Counted from the stretch's first letter, positions 35,822 to 46,038 are shown. The stretch: DNA of 64,000 nt from Bacteroidetes bacterium B1(2017) (GCA_002256395.1 NKJG01000004.1:1-64000), one strand, 5' to 3'. Notes: generated by a model not told the origin, from the sequence alone. Numbers and translations: made by a program.

Positions 35822-36622
35822 GTGAAAGTAATCAAATTTTATTTAGTGTTGGTTTTTGGGCTAATTTCCCAGGTTTGGGCATCCGATTTCACCAAATTGA
35901 CTGTAATGGGTTCAATACCAAATGCAAAGCCAATGGCCATGGATGGATGGAGATTAGGTGGAGGATTAGGTTATGCCTTTTATGTTGGAGATCAAATGGA
36001 TTATACTCTTACTCGCCACTATGGCGATTTTAATGAGTTGCGTACAAACCTTACCTTGAGTGCATTTCATCAATTGGATGAATTAAAGGAATGGGGATTA
36101 GTAATGAAATTTGGATCTTTTCAGACCTTGAAATCATCAAATATGCAAGGTATACAATGTAATTACCAAGAAATTCAATCGGTTTGGCAAAGGAGCTTAA
36201 ATGATAATATTGGCCTAAATGGCGGTCCGGTTACAGTTAATTTTCAATACGGAATTGGTATAATGTATTACAAAAGCAAATATTTTGCTGTTAATCCTAA
36301 TTTTAAAACGGAAGATTATGTTATCTCAAGTGTTGGATACGGTTATGCTAATAGAACCGATTGGAAAGGCGCAGCTTTTACCGATATAGCAAAAAAGAAA
36401 CTTACTTTTTTAGGGAATTTAGGTTTGAATATTGGGTTTAGAATGGGCCGAAATATGAGCCTTTATTATGAAACAAGCCTTCAAGTTTCTACTAGTAATA
36501 AACTTTCCGGAAATTTGTCTAAAACCTCAGCCATACCTCCTGATTGTTATTTGTATACTGGGCTAAGTTTTTATTATAGATTTGGCAAGGCTGGCGGACG
36601 TTTAGGATGTCCTAAATTCTAG
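35822..36622 (+). CDS. Outer-membrane beta-barrel-like protein, paralog 1
   Basis: 266 residues. Signal peptide to about residue 20 (VWASD). The rest alternates hydrophobic and polar residues and aromatics, as in small barrels (GGGLGYAFYVGDQMDYTLTRHYGDFNEL near 40, NLGLNIGFRMGRNMSLYYET near 200). It shares with the next gene the order of these segments and the terminal motif LGCPKF. The start is GTG; no upstream ATG in frame is visible and the signal peptide begins right there. Function unknown. Confidence 0.75.
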   Translation: MKVIKFYLVLVFGLISQVWASDFTKLTVMGSIPNAKPMAMDGWRLGGGLGYAFYVGDQMDYTLTRHYGDFNELRTNLTLSAFHQLDELKEWGLVMKFGSFQTLKSSNMQGIQCNYQEIQSVWQRSLNDNIGLNGGPVTVNFQYGIGIMYYKSKYFAVNPNFKTEDYVISSVGYGYANRTDWKGAAFTDIAKKKLTFLGNLGLNIGFRMGRNMSLYYETSLQVSTSNKLSGNLSKTSAIPPDCYLYTGLSFYYRFGKAGGRLGCPKF

Positions 36623-36634
36623 AATATTCTAGGA
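36609..36634. repeat. Nested palindromes at the end of paralog 1
   Basis: CTAGAATATTCTAG (36619-36632) is a perfect 14-base palindrome. It partly overlaps an interrupted inverted repeat TTTAGGA-TG-TCCTAAA at about 36601-36616, and TCCTA also pairs with TAGGA at 36630-36634. A T-rich stretch follows, so one fold may act as a weak terminator. Confidence 0.55.
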
Positions 36635-36710
36635 TAATTTTTAACAATATTTTCTTTTTCTATTGTTTTTATCATTAACTTCGTTTTAATGCAAGTTAAA
36701 GAATAAATCA

Positions 36711-37493
36711 GTGCCAATTATTAGGCTTCAAATAGCTTTATTTGTGCTTTTGATGGCATTTTGTTCGTCAAAAGTTTTGGGGGGGTCAACAAATCCAATT
36801 GGCCAAATTGCCATTAATAAGGGAGGAATTGAAATGTATAGGTTTGGCGGTGGAATGGGATATGGTTTTTATTTAACGAACCAAATGGATTACCAAATTA
36901 CCACGAATTATGGTTCCTTTAATGAGTTAATTCCTAGTTATTTATTGGGTTTTCATAAGGCATTAAATTCTGATTTTGAAATTGGAGTTGAAGCTCGAAA
37001 TGGACATTTGCTTACACTTAAATCAGAAAACACACAAGGGTCGACTTGCGACTTTAACGACGCCTATTTTATGGTTGATTACAGCCTTAACCATAATGCT
37101 GATTTGAGTAATCAACGATTTACAATTAATGCTCAGATGGGTTTAGGACTAACCTATTTTAGATCAAAATATTTTACGGTTAATACAAAGACCAAAGAAA
37201 TAGATAAAATTTGGGCTACTTTAGGGTATAATGGCGAGCTAACATCTATAAAGGATCAGGCCAATAAGCAGGCAGCAATTATTGGATCCATTGGATTTAA
37301 TTTTGGGTATAGACTTAGTAATACTATAAATATTTATTGGGAGACAACTACCAATATCAGTACATCCAATAAAATGTCGGGTAATCTCTTTAAAAGGAGT
37401 TGGATTCCACCTGATAGCTACTTTATGAGTAGCTTAGGAATATATTTTAGATTAGGATCAAGAAAAGGACAGCTAGGCTGCCCTAAGTTTTAA
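36711..37493 (+). CDS. Outer-membrane beta-barrel-like protein, paralog 2
   Basis: 260 residues, a diverged tandem copy of the preceding gene: signal peptide (to about 24), [20 protein letters not shown] near 45, [19 protein letters not shown] near 195, [10 protein letters not shown] near 220 and the shared end LGCPKF. It also starts with GTG. It converges on dnaJ and overlaps it by four bases. Function unknown. The two copies are diverged enough to look like an old duplication. Confidence 0.75.
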   Translation: MPIIRLQIALFVLLMAFCSSKVLGGSTNPIGQIAINKGGIEMYRFGGGMGYGFYLTNQMDYQITTNYGSFNELIPSYLLGFHKALNSDFEIGVEARNGHLLTLKSENTQGSTCDFNDAYFMVDYSLNHNADLSNQRFTINAQMGLGLTYFRSKYFTVNTKTKEIDKIWATLGYNGELTSIKDQANKQAAIIGSIGFNFGYRLSNTINIYWETTTNISTSNKMSGNLFKRSWIPPDSYFMSSLGIYFRLGSRKGQLGCPKF

Positions 37494-38650
37494 TTAAAAA
37501 ATTCTTTCATTCTATCAAAGAAGCCATGGTCGTTTTTATCTGGCTTTGGCATAAAGTTTTCGGAAGTACGCAATTTTTCTAAAAGTGCTTTTTCTTCAGA
37601 GCTCATCTTTTTTGGGGTCCAAACATTAACCTGAACCAATTGATCACCATGGTAGCCAGAGTTAAGTTCTGGTAATCCTTTTCCTCTTAATCTTAATATT
37701 TTACCTGCTTGAGTTCCTGCATCAATTTTTAGTTTAACCTTTCCGTTTACGGTAGGAATTTCTACTTGGGTGCCAAGAGCAGCATCTGCAAAATTTAGGT
37801 ATAAATCAAAAATGATATTATTACCATCTCTTTTAAGAACAGGGTCTTCAATTTCTTCTATTAAGATAATTAAATCACCAGGAATTCCACCTCTCTCAGG
37901 AGCGTTACCTTTTCCACTCATTGAGAGCTGCATTCCATCTGCAACCCCAGCTGGAATGTTAACTGTAATCACCTCTTCGCCTTCCATTCTTCCAGAACCA
38001 CGACATGAACCACAGCTAGAGGTTACAACCGTTCCTTCACCGTTACAACTAGGGCAGGTTGAGGTGGTAGCCATTTGTCCAAGGAAGGTTTGTGTTACTT
38101 TTCTAACCTGACCAGAACCACCGCAAGTACCACAAGTTTTAAAGGATGCTTTATCTTTTGCTCCATTTCCACCACACGTATTACAAGCTATTTGCTTGGT
38201 AACTTTCAATTTCTTTTCTACACCCGTAGCAATTTCTTGAAGGGTTAGTTTAACTTTAATTCTTAGGTTCGAACCAACTCGTTGTCTTCTTCCTCCATTT
38301 CCACCTCTGCGCTGGCCACCGCCACCGAAGAAGGATTCGAACGGATTACCATCGCCAAAAACATCCCCAAATTGACTAAAGATATCGTCCATATTCATTC
38401 CACCACCTTGATGGCCGCCACCGGCTCCCATTCCTTGGTGTCCAAATCTATCGTAACGAGCCTTTTTATCAGCATCACTTAATACCTCATAGGCTTCTGC
38501 TGCTTCTTTAAATTTGTCCTCGGCTTCTTTATTGCCTGGATTTTTATCAGGATGAAATTTGATGGCCATTTGTCTATAGGCCTTTTTAATTTCATCGGCG
38601 GCAGCATTTCTACCTACACCTAGTATTTCGTAATAATCTCTTTTAGCCAT
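37490..38650 (-). CDS. dnaJ: Chaperone protein DnaJ
   Basis: 386 residues. J domain at 1-70 with HPD in [10 protein letters not shown], a Gly-rich region (about 75-125), four CxxCxGxG zinc repeats ([32 protein letters not shown]; about 150-220) and the C-terminal substrate-binding domain. It is the full type I co-chaperone of DnaK. It follows grpE by eight bases, so the two form an operon; dnaK is not in the window. Confidence 0.97.
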   Translation of the reverse strand: MAKRDYYEILGVGRNAAADEIKKAYRQMAIKFHPDKNPGNKEAEDKFKEAAEAYEVLSDADKKARYDRFGHQGMGAGGGHQGGGMNMDDIFSQFGDVFGDGNPFESFFGGGGQRRGGNGGRRQRVGSNLRIKVKLTLQEIATGVEKKLKVTKQIACNTCGGNGAKDKASFKTCGTCGGSGQVRKVTQTFLGQMATTSTCPSCNGEGTVVTSSCGSCRGSGRMEGEEVITVNIPAGVADGMQLSMSGKGNAPERGGIPGDLIILIEEIEDPVLKRDGNNIIFDLYLNFADAALGTQVEIPTVNGKVKLKIDAGTQAGKILRLRGKGLPELNSGYHGDQLVQVNVWTPKKMSSEEKALLEKLRTSENFMPKPDKNDHGFFDRMKEFFN

Positions 38651-38658
38651 CTTATTTT

Positions 38659-39243
38659 TTATTCGCCAATTACAACTTTTGCAAACCTAATAACCTTATC
38701 ATGCAGGAAGTACCCTTTTTCTAAAACATCCACAATTTTATCTTTCAACTCTAATGTTGGGGCAGGTATTTTAGTAATTGCTTCATGAAAATCTGGATCA
38801 AATGATTTTCCATTAGCGTCCATTTCTTTTAGCCCTTTTTGGGTCATAGTGTTTTTAAGCTTATTATAAATAAGTTCAACACCTTCTCTCACCTTGGCCG
38901 TTTCATCAGTGCTTGGCATATTGGCCATGGCTCTTTCAAAATCATCAAGCACCGGCAGCATAGCTAATAATGATTCTTGGTTTGCCGTTTTAAATAAATC
39001 TGAACGCTCTTTGGTGGTACGTCTTTTATAATTTTCGAACTCAGAATAAAGCCTTAAATATTTATCCTGAACCGATGCCAATTCTGCCTTAATTTTGTCT
39101 TCTTCACTGACAATTTCATCTGTATTGGCAGTTGGTTGATGTTGGTTAATTTCTTCAGCAACTTCTCTTAACTCTGCGTCAATATTGGTGTCGTCGGATT
39201 TAAATTCAATTTCTTCCTTAGTATTTTCTTGCTCTTTGTTCAT
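38659..39243 (-). CDS. grpE: Nucleotide exchange factor GrpE
   Basis: 194 residues. An acidic, probably disordered N-terminus (1-50) is followed by the long dimer helix ([20 protein letters not shown] and onwards) and the C-terminal beta-domain ([15 protein letters not shown]). It exchanges ADP for ATP on DnaK. A possible -7 word, AAGATTTG, lies upstream in the 66-base gap to the next gene, with a TTG about 22 bases further up; I see no CIRCE element. Confidence 0.94.
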   Translation of the reverse strand: MNKEQENTKEEIEFKSDDTNIDAELREVAEEINQHQPTANTDEIVSEEDKIKAELASVQDKYLRLYSEFENYKRRTTKERSDLFKTANQESLLAMLPVLDDFERAMANMPSTDETAKVREGVELIYNKLKNTMTQKGLKEMDANGKSFDPDFHEAITKIPAPTLELKDKIVDVLEKGYFLHDKVIRFAKVVIGE

Positions 39244-39309
39244 GCCATTACTATTTGCCTGCTAGTGTTCAAATCTTTTGCCACCTAGCTGTTTGGTGAC
39301 AATCTGACA

Positions 39310-39813
39310 CTAAAACCCACTTAATAACTGCTCAAGCTCATCTTTCTTAATGTTTTTGGCAATAATCCTTCCGTTTGGATCGAGCAAATAATTTGAAGGA
39401 ATAGTTTTGATGGCACTTTTTTGAATGATGGGTGAATTCCATCCCATAAAATCGCAAACATGGCTGCGCCATGGAAGATTATCTTTTTTTAGGCTAAGGT
39501 CCCAGATTTTTGGACTTTCATCTAGGCTAATACTTACGATATAAAACTTTCTTCCTTTCTTAAATTTTCTGTCTTTATATCGAGCAAATGGTTCCGTAAA
39601 ATCTTGCTGCATTTTTCTGCTTTCTTCATTCCACGATGCCCAATAATGAACCAAAACATAAGAACCTTTAAGGTCTTTTAAACTGTATGGTTTAGCAAAT
39701 TGACCTTGGTAGGAAAAATTGGGTAGGGTATCGCCAATGGAAAGTCCATTGGTTTGACATTTAAGCAAGCCAATGGAACTAAAGAAAATTAGAATAAAGA
39801 GTTTTACTCTCAT
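39310..39813 (-). CDS. Thioredoxin-fold protein lacking the CxxC motif
   Basis: 167 residues. A signal peptide (to about 19) is followed by a TlpA/redoxin-like fold: IGDTLPNFSYQGQFAK near 25, LKGSYVLVHYWASW near 48, and the cis-proline segment KTIPSNYLLDPNGRIIAKN near 135. In active members the segment reads WASWCxxC; here it is WASWNEES, so both catalytic cysteines are gone. A redox role is therefore unlikely; it may be a scaffold or binding protein. It overlaps the murA stop codon by four bases. Confidence 0.8.
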   Translation of the reverse strand: MRVKLFILIFFSSIGLLKCQTNGLSIGDTLPNFSYQGQFAKPYSLKDLKGSYVLVHYWASWNEESRKMQQDFTEPFARYKDRKFKKGRKFYIVSISLDESPKIWDLSLKKDNLPWRSHVCDFMGWNSPIIQKSAIKTIPSNYLLDPNGRIIAKNIKKDELEQLLSGF

Positions 39814-41117
39814 GAAATACGAGTAATATCTGCCCCAATGGCTCTTAAACGCTCATCGATATTTTGGTAGCCACGATCAATTTGTTCAATATTGTTTATT
39901 GTGCTTGTACCTTGTGCGGCAAGTGCGGCTATAAGCATAGAAACACCAGCTCTAATATCTGGCGACGACATGTTTATACCTCTTAATTTTGTTTCACGGT
40001 TTGAACCTATAACTACGGCGCGGTGTGGGTCACACAAAATAATTTTTGCGCCCATATCAATAAGATTATCTACAAAGAATAGGCGGCTTTCGAACATCCA
40101 TTGATGAATAAGAACACTGCCTTTGGCTTGAGTGGCAGTTACTAATGCAACTGAAATTAAATCGGGGGTAAATGCTGGCCAAATACCATCTTTAATGGTT
40201 AATATAGATCCATCAATTAGGGTGTCAATTTTATACGAGTCTTGATTTGGAATACGAATATCATCTCCAATTATCTCTAATTTAATTCCCATTCTTTGAA
40301 ACATTTTTGGGATCAACCCGAGACTTGGAATGGCACAATTTTTAATTGTTATATCTGAATTTGTTGCTGCGGCAAGACCTATAAAACTTCCTATTTCAAT
40401 CATATCAGGAAGCATTCTATGTTTACATCCTCCAAGTGAATCTACTCCATCAATATGTAATAGATTTGAGCCAACACCTGTAATTTTTGCTCCCATGCTA
40501 ATGAGCATTTTACATAGTTGTTGAATATAGGGTTCACTAGCAGCGTTATATATGCTGGTTCGACCTTTAGCCAAAGTAGCGGCCATTAATATATTTGCAG
40601 TTCCAGTTACAGATGCTTCATCTAAAAGCATGTATGCACCTTTTAATTCTTTTCCATTTATTTTATAAAAACGCTCCTGGTGCATATGCTCAAAAGTTGC
40701 ACCTAGGTTTTCAAATCCGCGCAAATGTGTATCTACAGGGCGTCTACCAATTTTATCGCCACCGGGTTCAGGAATATATGCCAAGCCAAATCGAGCTAAG
40801 AGTGGGCCAATAATCATTATTGAGCCTCTAAGACTTGCACCTTTTAATTTAAACTCATCGCTCAATAAATAATCGAGGTTAACATTTTTAGCTTTAAAGG
40901 TATAGGTGTCTTCGCTAATTTTTGTAACCTCAACACCCATGTCGCCCAGCAACTCTATAAGCTTCATTACATCTCTAATGGCAGGGATATTAGAGATTTC
41001 AATTAGTTCTTCTGATAAAAGAACGGCAGATAAAATTTGGAGCGCTTCGTTTTTGGCTCCTTGAGGAACCAGTTCCCCTTTTAATTGTTTTCCGCCTACA
41101 ACTTTAAATGATCCCAT
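39810..41117 (-). CDS. murA: UDP-N-acetylglucosamine 1-carboxyvinyltransferase
   Basis: 435 residues from the ATG at 41117 (MGSFKVVGGK). The EPT/RTPC fold is clear, with the active-site Lys in GAKNEALQ (Lys22) and GTANILMAAT further on. It makes the first committed peptidoglycan precursor from PEP and UDP-GlcNAc. The loop residue that is Cys115 in E. coli is Asp121 here (GGDKIGRRPVD), the variant known to be insensitive to fosfomycin. It is separated from the upstream barrel gene by ten bases. An upstream TTG in frame would add 12 unconserved residues and is less likely. Confidence 0.95.
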   Translation of the reverse strand: MGSFKVVGGKQLKGELVPQGAKNEALQILSAVLLSEELIEISNIPAIRDVMKLIELLGDMGVEVTKISEDTYTFKAKNVNLDYLLSDEFKLKGASLRGSIMIIGPLLARFGLAYIPEPGGDKIGRRPVDTHLRGFENLGATFEHMHQERFYKINGKELKGAYMLLDEASVTGTANILMAATLAKGRTSIYNAASEPYIQQLCKMLISMGAKITGVGSNLLHIDGVDSLGGCKHRMLPDMIEIGSFIGLAAATNSDITIKNCAIPSLGLIPKMFQRMGIKLEIIGDDIRIPNQDSYKIDTLIDGSILTIKDGIWPAFTPDLISVALVTATQAKGSVLIHQWMFESRLFFVDNLIDMGAKIILCDPHRAVVIGSNRETKLRGINMSSPDIRAGVSMLIAALAAQGTSTINNIEQIDRGYQNIDERLRAIGADITRIS

Positions 41118-41127
41118 GGTGTTTGTA

Positions 41128-42804
41128 TTAAAATGTAAAGGTAAAGCCTCCAAGAATATTTATGCCATAAACAGGAAGTGCATAATATCTTTGGTAGCGA
41201 TTATTTGCTATGTTATTGAAGTTTAAGAAGGCCGATAAATTTTTGCTATATCTATAATCAATTCCAAAGTTTAAGTCAACAAATGGATTCATTTTATAAT
41301 CGGTGCTAACAAAGGTGCCGTCTGTTCTCTTTGAGTCAACTCTTCCTGTTCTTTCGCCCCAATAAATTAGGTCTAATTTTAGCAAAAATTTATCGCCAAT
41401 ATTATAGGTGCTGTTCAATTTTGTTTCGAACTGAGGTAAAGAATATGCTTTAGCCAAAGATTTTAACTGATAGCCAAAAACGTTGGTTATAATACCTATT
41501 CTAAATTTTTCATTCCATTGATGTTGTATGGCTAAAGAAAGGGTTGTAAGTTTAGCACTACCATTCAAATCATACAAGGCAATTTGATGTCCGCTTGAAG
41601 AATCTTTTGAAAAGCAAAGTAAATTTTCTACTGCAGCTGAGCTTGCAGTGATTTGGAAGTTAGTTTGTGGCCCAAGTTCACCTTTAAGTCCGCCGTATAC
41701 TTCTACTCTTTGGATTGTATTGAGTAATGAAAATTCGTTAACAAATGGGTTTTCTGTGGTAATGCTGCGGTAAGTATTGGGGTTTAAACCGCCTTTTAAC
41801 CCAGCATAAACAACTAACTTATTGTTTATGATAGAATAACCGCCTTCTGCTTTAGGGAAGAAATGAAATTTAGCCCCAGCAGAATCGCTACTTATGGTTG
41901 AATTAAATCCTCCTTTTAGGTAAAAATCTGTTCCAGTCATAAACACTTGAGGATTTAAATCAAAGAAAATTCGTTGGTAATTTAGCCATATATCAGAAGT
42001 AGAAGAATGGATTGAATTATTGTTTAATCTAAGGCCAGTTACAAGCTCAAATGGAATGCTGCTCGTTTGTTTGGCTATTCTTGCTTTTAATGCCACATCA
42101 TTTTCATTGAAGCTTCCATTACTAGTATAGTTGTAGTAATTGGCATCCAATTTATAAACCAAACCGTTACTATCTGTTTGATAGTTTTGATAATTAGTTT
42201 TTAGGTCGTACAAGAAATAAACTAAACTTGGGTCCTTACTCAATTTTAATTGATCGTTTGGTGAGCCATATAAATTTACGGAATTTCTATAGAAAAACGC
42301 ATCCACTCCAACTGCACCCTTGGCTAAAAATTTCTTTACATACCCATATGCTAAATTGTTTGAGAATTTATTGTAATCAGCGTCGCCAATGGCCGAAAGA
42401 TGTTTTACAAATAAACCGGCTTGATATTGTTTGTTGCGAACGGAGTTTAAGTAAAATTCAACTAATGGAGTATTGTAATTGCCATATCCAATTTTTGCAT
42501 AGTTGTTTTTTAATTTAGGCAAAAGCATGGTTCCAACACTTAGAGGTTTAATAGTATAAATGGTAGGTTGAACCGAGTATTGTTGATTAGGAATATCGTA
42601 ATTAAATACAGGCTTTACGAATTCAGGTTTTTCGGGATTTGGGTTTACAGGAATACGAATGGCTTCAGACAGTTGTGGTTTAAAAACTTTGGTAACAAGT
42701 ACATTATTGTTTTCTATTGTGGTGTCTTTTTGCTGTGCATTTAGGTTGTCTAAACAAAGCAATGTTCCAACAAGGAGTAAGAATTTATGAAGAATATTTT
42801 TCAT
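41128..42804 (-). CDS. Outer-membrane beta-barrel protein (TonB-receptor-like barrel)
   Basis: 558 residues. Signal peptide to about residue 24 (NLNAQ), then an N-terminal region with prolines (VNPNPEKPEFVKPVFNYDIP) and a long series of alternating strands to the C-terminus (GINILGGFTFTF, ending in Phe). It has the look of a TonB-dependent receptor barrel, but no plug domain is visible. It follows the large TPR gene by six bases, so they probably work together. Function unknown. Confidence 0.7.
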   Translation of the reverse strand: MKNILHKFLLLVGTLLCLDNLNAQQKDTTIENNNVLVTKVFKPQLSEAIRIPVNPNPEKPEFVKPVFNYDIPNQQYSVQPTIYTIKPLSVGTMLLPKLKNNYAKIGYGNYNTPLVEFYLNSVRNKQYQAGLFVKHLSAIGDADYNKFSNNLAYGYVKKFLAKGAVGVDAFFYRNSVNLYGSPNDQLKLSKDPSLVYFLYDLKTNYQNYQTDSNGLVYKLDANYYNYTSNGSFNENDVALKARIAKQTSSIPFELVTGLRLNNNSIHSSTSDIWLNYQRIFFDLNPQVFMTGTDFYLKGGFNSTISSDSAGAKFHFFPKAEGGYSIINNKLVVYAGLKGGLNPNTYRSITTENPFVNEFSLLNTIQRVEVYGGLKGELGPQTNFQITASSAAVENLLCFSKDSSSGHQIALYDLNGSAKLTTLSLAIQHQWNEKFRIGIITNVFGYQLKSLAKAYSLPQFETKLNSTYNIGDKFLLKLDLIYWGERTGRVDSKRTDGTFVSTDYKMNPFVDLNFGIDYRYSKNLSAFLNFNNIANNRYQRYYALPVYGINILGGFTFTF

Positions 42805-42810
42805 GATCTA

Positions 42811-45800
42811 TTACTTTTCGCTTTGTTTAATACGTTGTTCAATTTGTTTTTGACTTTCTTGTTTTTGCGATTTTTCCATATCCGCAATTTCGTTTAGTTT
42901 TGCCTTGCATTGGCTAAGGATATCTTGTCCGTCATAGTTATCGATAATACTTTGAAGGGTTGCTTTTGCTTGAAACAAATCGTTTTGTTTAATATAGGTA
43001 TCAGCCAATAATACAAAGCCTTTAGCAACCCAAGAATCGAATGCACTAAATTTATCATTGAGTTCGAAAATGGTTTTTTGAGCCGCTTTATATTCTTTTC
43101 TGTTGTATTGAATGAGGGCAATAGTATATTTTGCTTCGGCGCCATAAATATTTTTGGTTTCTTTTAATACGGCATTAAATGCTGTCAATGCCGAATCTTG
43201 TTTACCATGAAGCATATAATATCTTCCTAAATAGGTTTGAGCTTCAATAATTCCATCTTTTTGAGCAATACCTGAGTTTAAATATTTGGTAGAAGCTAAG
43301 GCTGCTGTATCAATTTTATTCATATAGGCAGCCGTTCTCATTTGCCCTAAAATAGAAACTTGTAGGTTGTCTTTATTACTTGCAATTCGTTCAAGAATTG
43401 AGAAATATTCATAGGCTTTTTCATAGTTCTTTCTCATGTTTAATAATACGGCGCTCTGCCTGGCACTTTTCTCTGAATATTCGCTTCTAAGTTGGTTGGC
43501 AACATATTCATAGCAAACTAATGCGTCGTCGTATTTCTTTAATTTATAATCGCATTCGGCTTTGTAATAATTTGCTTTTAAAATAAAGAACCCACCTGGG
43601 AAGCGAGTAATATAATTTCCGAAAGCTTTGCTAGCTTTATCCGTTTTTTCATCAGAGTATAATTTAAAAGCCGATTCATAGCCGATGGAATCTTGGGTAG
43701 AAGCTGAAATTAATACATTAGGTAAAACCTTAATAAAATCAAGGTAAACTTCTCCTTTACCTTGATTTACCAATATGGTTTGAACCAAAGGAAGTGCTGC
43801 TCTAGCTTCATCGCTACTAGGGTAATTGGTAATTAACTTTTTAATATCATCCAAAGCTTCCTCGTCTTTTTGAAGGTTAAATAAAGCTAGTGCTTTGTTT
43901 AATATTGATTTGCGCAAATAGATTGATCGTGGGTAATTGCTGATAATATTTTGGAAAGCAGTAATTGCAGTTGAATAGTTTTCTGTTTTCAAATAAATAT
44001 CTGCCAATTCAAATACAGCATCGTCTATATAAGGTGATTTGGGGTAGTTTTTTTCGATGGTTTTAAGTGCAGTAATTTTTTCTTCATCCCTGCCTAATAC
44101 ACCCAAAATCATTGCTTTTTGGTATAGAGCATAATCAGCCCCAGTTAAGTTTTTCTGAACCAAAATGGAATAATATTCAATGGCTTTAGAATAGTTTTTA
44201 TCCGCAAAATAACAATCGGCTATTCTTATGGCAGCATCGGTGTATACTTCTGGATTAGTAGCATTTTTATCTTTGTCTTCATACGCAATAAATGCCTCAA
44301 TTGCATTGCTATATTGTTCTTGCTTTAGGTAGGCATAGCCTAAATTATAAAATGACTGATTATAGAATCGGGTTTCTTTTACCTCGCTTGTTGCCTGAAA
44401 TTTTTGAATATTTTGAACACATGATTTAAAGTTAAGGTCTCTATAATCTTGCTCGGCAATCCAAAAATAGGCGAGGCCTTTCATTTTTAGGTCGTATGAA
44501 TCGGCGCTAACTTTTTTAAATAATTCGTTGGCTTCAGAATAATTGTTATTTAAGTAAAGCTCCTCGGCTCGGTAATAACTTACACGTTGCAAATTGGTTA
44601 GGTCTTGTTTAGTTGGTTTCTTTAAGCCCTCCAAAATTCGGATTGCTTCTTTATAGTTTTTCGCATGTAATAAAATGTTGCCCAAATTGGCTCTTGCTTC
44701 TTCTGTAAATGCCCCGTCGGGATATTGGTCTATCAATTTTACATAGCGGTTCATAGCAATACCTTGAAGGTTTAATTCATCAGAAACCTTTGCAGAAAAA
44801 AACAAACTAGGTTCGGCCAAAGACCCTGTTGAATCTGCGTTGTAGCTACTTTCAAAGGCGGCTCTTGCTGCTGTTTTATTGTTTAAAGCTAGGTAACTAT
44901 TTCCAAGGTTATATAAAACGTAAGGACCAATGGTATCGTTATTGGCATCCACTTTTAAAAATTGAGTAATAGCTTTTTCATGTTGTTTGTTTTGAGCGTA
45001 GCAGTATCCAAGCATATAATAATCGTTGTTACTTGGAACAACAGGAGCTGCACTCATAAACTTTTCAAGATTAGGGATTGCCTCTGGGTAATGTTGTAAT
45101 TGATAATGCGATTGTCCAACAATTCCTGCCACATCATTGGCAACATCGGCATTGCTTATGGTATCGCAGAAGGTAATTACTTGGGCGTATTGTTTTCTTA
45201 CAAAATATACTTGGGCAATATATACGCTTGATAAGGGGCCAAATGTTTTATGGTATTTTACTCTTCCAAAATGCTCCAGCGCCTCATCGTATGCGGCCGA
45301 TTTGTAGCAGACGTACCCATAATAATAATTAGATGCATCATAGTACTTACTCTTTTCGTCTTTAATAGGTTTAAAGGCTTTTTTTGCATCTTCAAAACGT
45401 TCTACTTTAAATAATGAATACCCATAAATAAAATAGTATTCTTTTAGTTCTGGTCCAGTAAGGTATTTTGTTTCTACTCCATCCAGGGTTGCAACAGCCT
45501 GCTTGTTGTTTTTATTTCTATAATAAAGTTTACCTAATTGAAATTTAGCTAATTTGGCTTTGGTGTTTTCAGGGTATAGGGTATTAATTTGTTTTAATTT
45601 CCATTCTGCATCGCCATTAAATAATTCCATGGCACAAACGGCAGAATAATAAATTGCATTAATTTGATTTTGTGCCTGATGGTTTATTTGAATATACTCA
45701 TCAAATTGTTTTTGAGCCGCGGCATACTTTTCCTTTTCAAAGAGTTCAATTCCTTTGTTGTACAGTCTTATTTCATCGGTGTATATGGCCGTTTGCTGAG

Positions 45801-45930
45801 CTTTAAGCCTGCTATGGCAAAGAAGCAAAAATAAAGTTACAGCCAAAACTCTTCCAATAATTAGAAGGATGTTTTGCATCCAAGATCCCTCTGTAGGAAG
45901 CTTGATTTTTTGTATTTGAAAATTTCGCAT
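42811..45930 (-). CDS. Large secreted TPR-repeat protein
   Basis: 1039 residues. A signal peptide begins at Met18 (MQNILLIIGRVLAVTLFLLLC, shown in part), so translation may start at 45879 instead of 45930. The rest consists of many tetratricopeptide repeats of about 34 residues (for example SALYYKAECDYKLKKYDDAL-like units near 800), making a long solenoid that ends in a charged tail (KQESQKQIEQRIKQSEK). Such proteins bind partner proteins in the periplasm or outer membrane. It is the first gene of a run with the barrel protein, murA and the Trx-fold protein. Confidence 0.85.
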   Translation of the reverse strand: MRNFQIQKIKLPTEGSWMQNILLIIGRVLAVTLFLLLCHSRLKAQQTAIYTDEIRLYNKGIELFEKEKYAAAQKQFDEYIQINHQAQNQINAIYYSAVCAMELFNGDAEWKLKQINTLYPENTKAKLAKFQLGKLYYRNKNNKQAVATLDGVETKYLTGPELKEYYFIYGYSLFKVERFEDAKKAFKPIKDEKSKYYDASNYYYGYVCYKSAAYDEALEHFGRVKYHKTFGPLSSVYIAQVYFVRKQYAQVITFCDTISNADVANDVAGIVGQSHYQLQHYPEAIPNLEKFMSAAPVVPSNNDYYMLGYCYAQNKQHEKAITQFLKVDANNDTIGPYVLYNLGNSYLALNNKTAARAAFESSYNADSTGSLAEPSLFFSAKVSDELNLQGIAMNRYVKLIDQYPDGAFTEEARANLGNILLHAKNYKEAIRILEGLKKPTKQDLTNLQRVSYYRAEELYLNNNYSEANELFKKVSADSYDLKMKGLAYFWIAEQDYRDLNFKSCVQNIQKFQATSEVKETRFYNQSFYNLGYAYLKQEQYSNAIEAFIAYEDKDKNATNPEVYTDAAIRIADCYFADKNYSKAIEYYSILVQKNLTGADYALYQKAMILGVLGRDEEKITALKTIEKNYPKSPYIDDAVFELADIYLKTENYSTAITAFQNIISNYPRSIYLRKSILNKALALFNLQKDEEALDDIKKLITNYPSSDEARAALPLVQTILVNQGKGEVYLDFIKVLPNVLISASTQDSIGYESAFKLYSDEKTDKASKAFGNYITRFPGGFFILKANYYKAECDYKLKKYDDALVCYEYVANQLRSEYSEKSARQSAVLLNMRKNYEKAYEYFSILERIASNKDNLQVSILGQMRTAAYMNKIDTAALASTKYLNSGIAQKDGIIEAQTYLGRYYMLHGKQDSALTAFNAVLKETKNIYGAEAKYTIALIQYNRKEYKAAQKTIFELNDKFSAFDSWVAKGFVLLADTYIKQNDLFQAKATLQSIIDNYDGQDILSQCKAKLNEIADMEKSQKQESQKQIEQRIKQSEK

Positions 45931-46038
45931 GGACTAATTACAACTGCTAACGAAACTAGCCATTGACTCAGTGTAATTTAAATGAGATTTATCCCCATTT
46001 GCGCTTCTAGGGTAGGTTGCTGAATGAATGATTGGACA

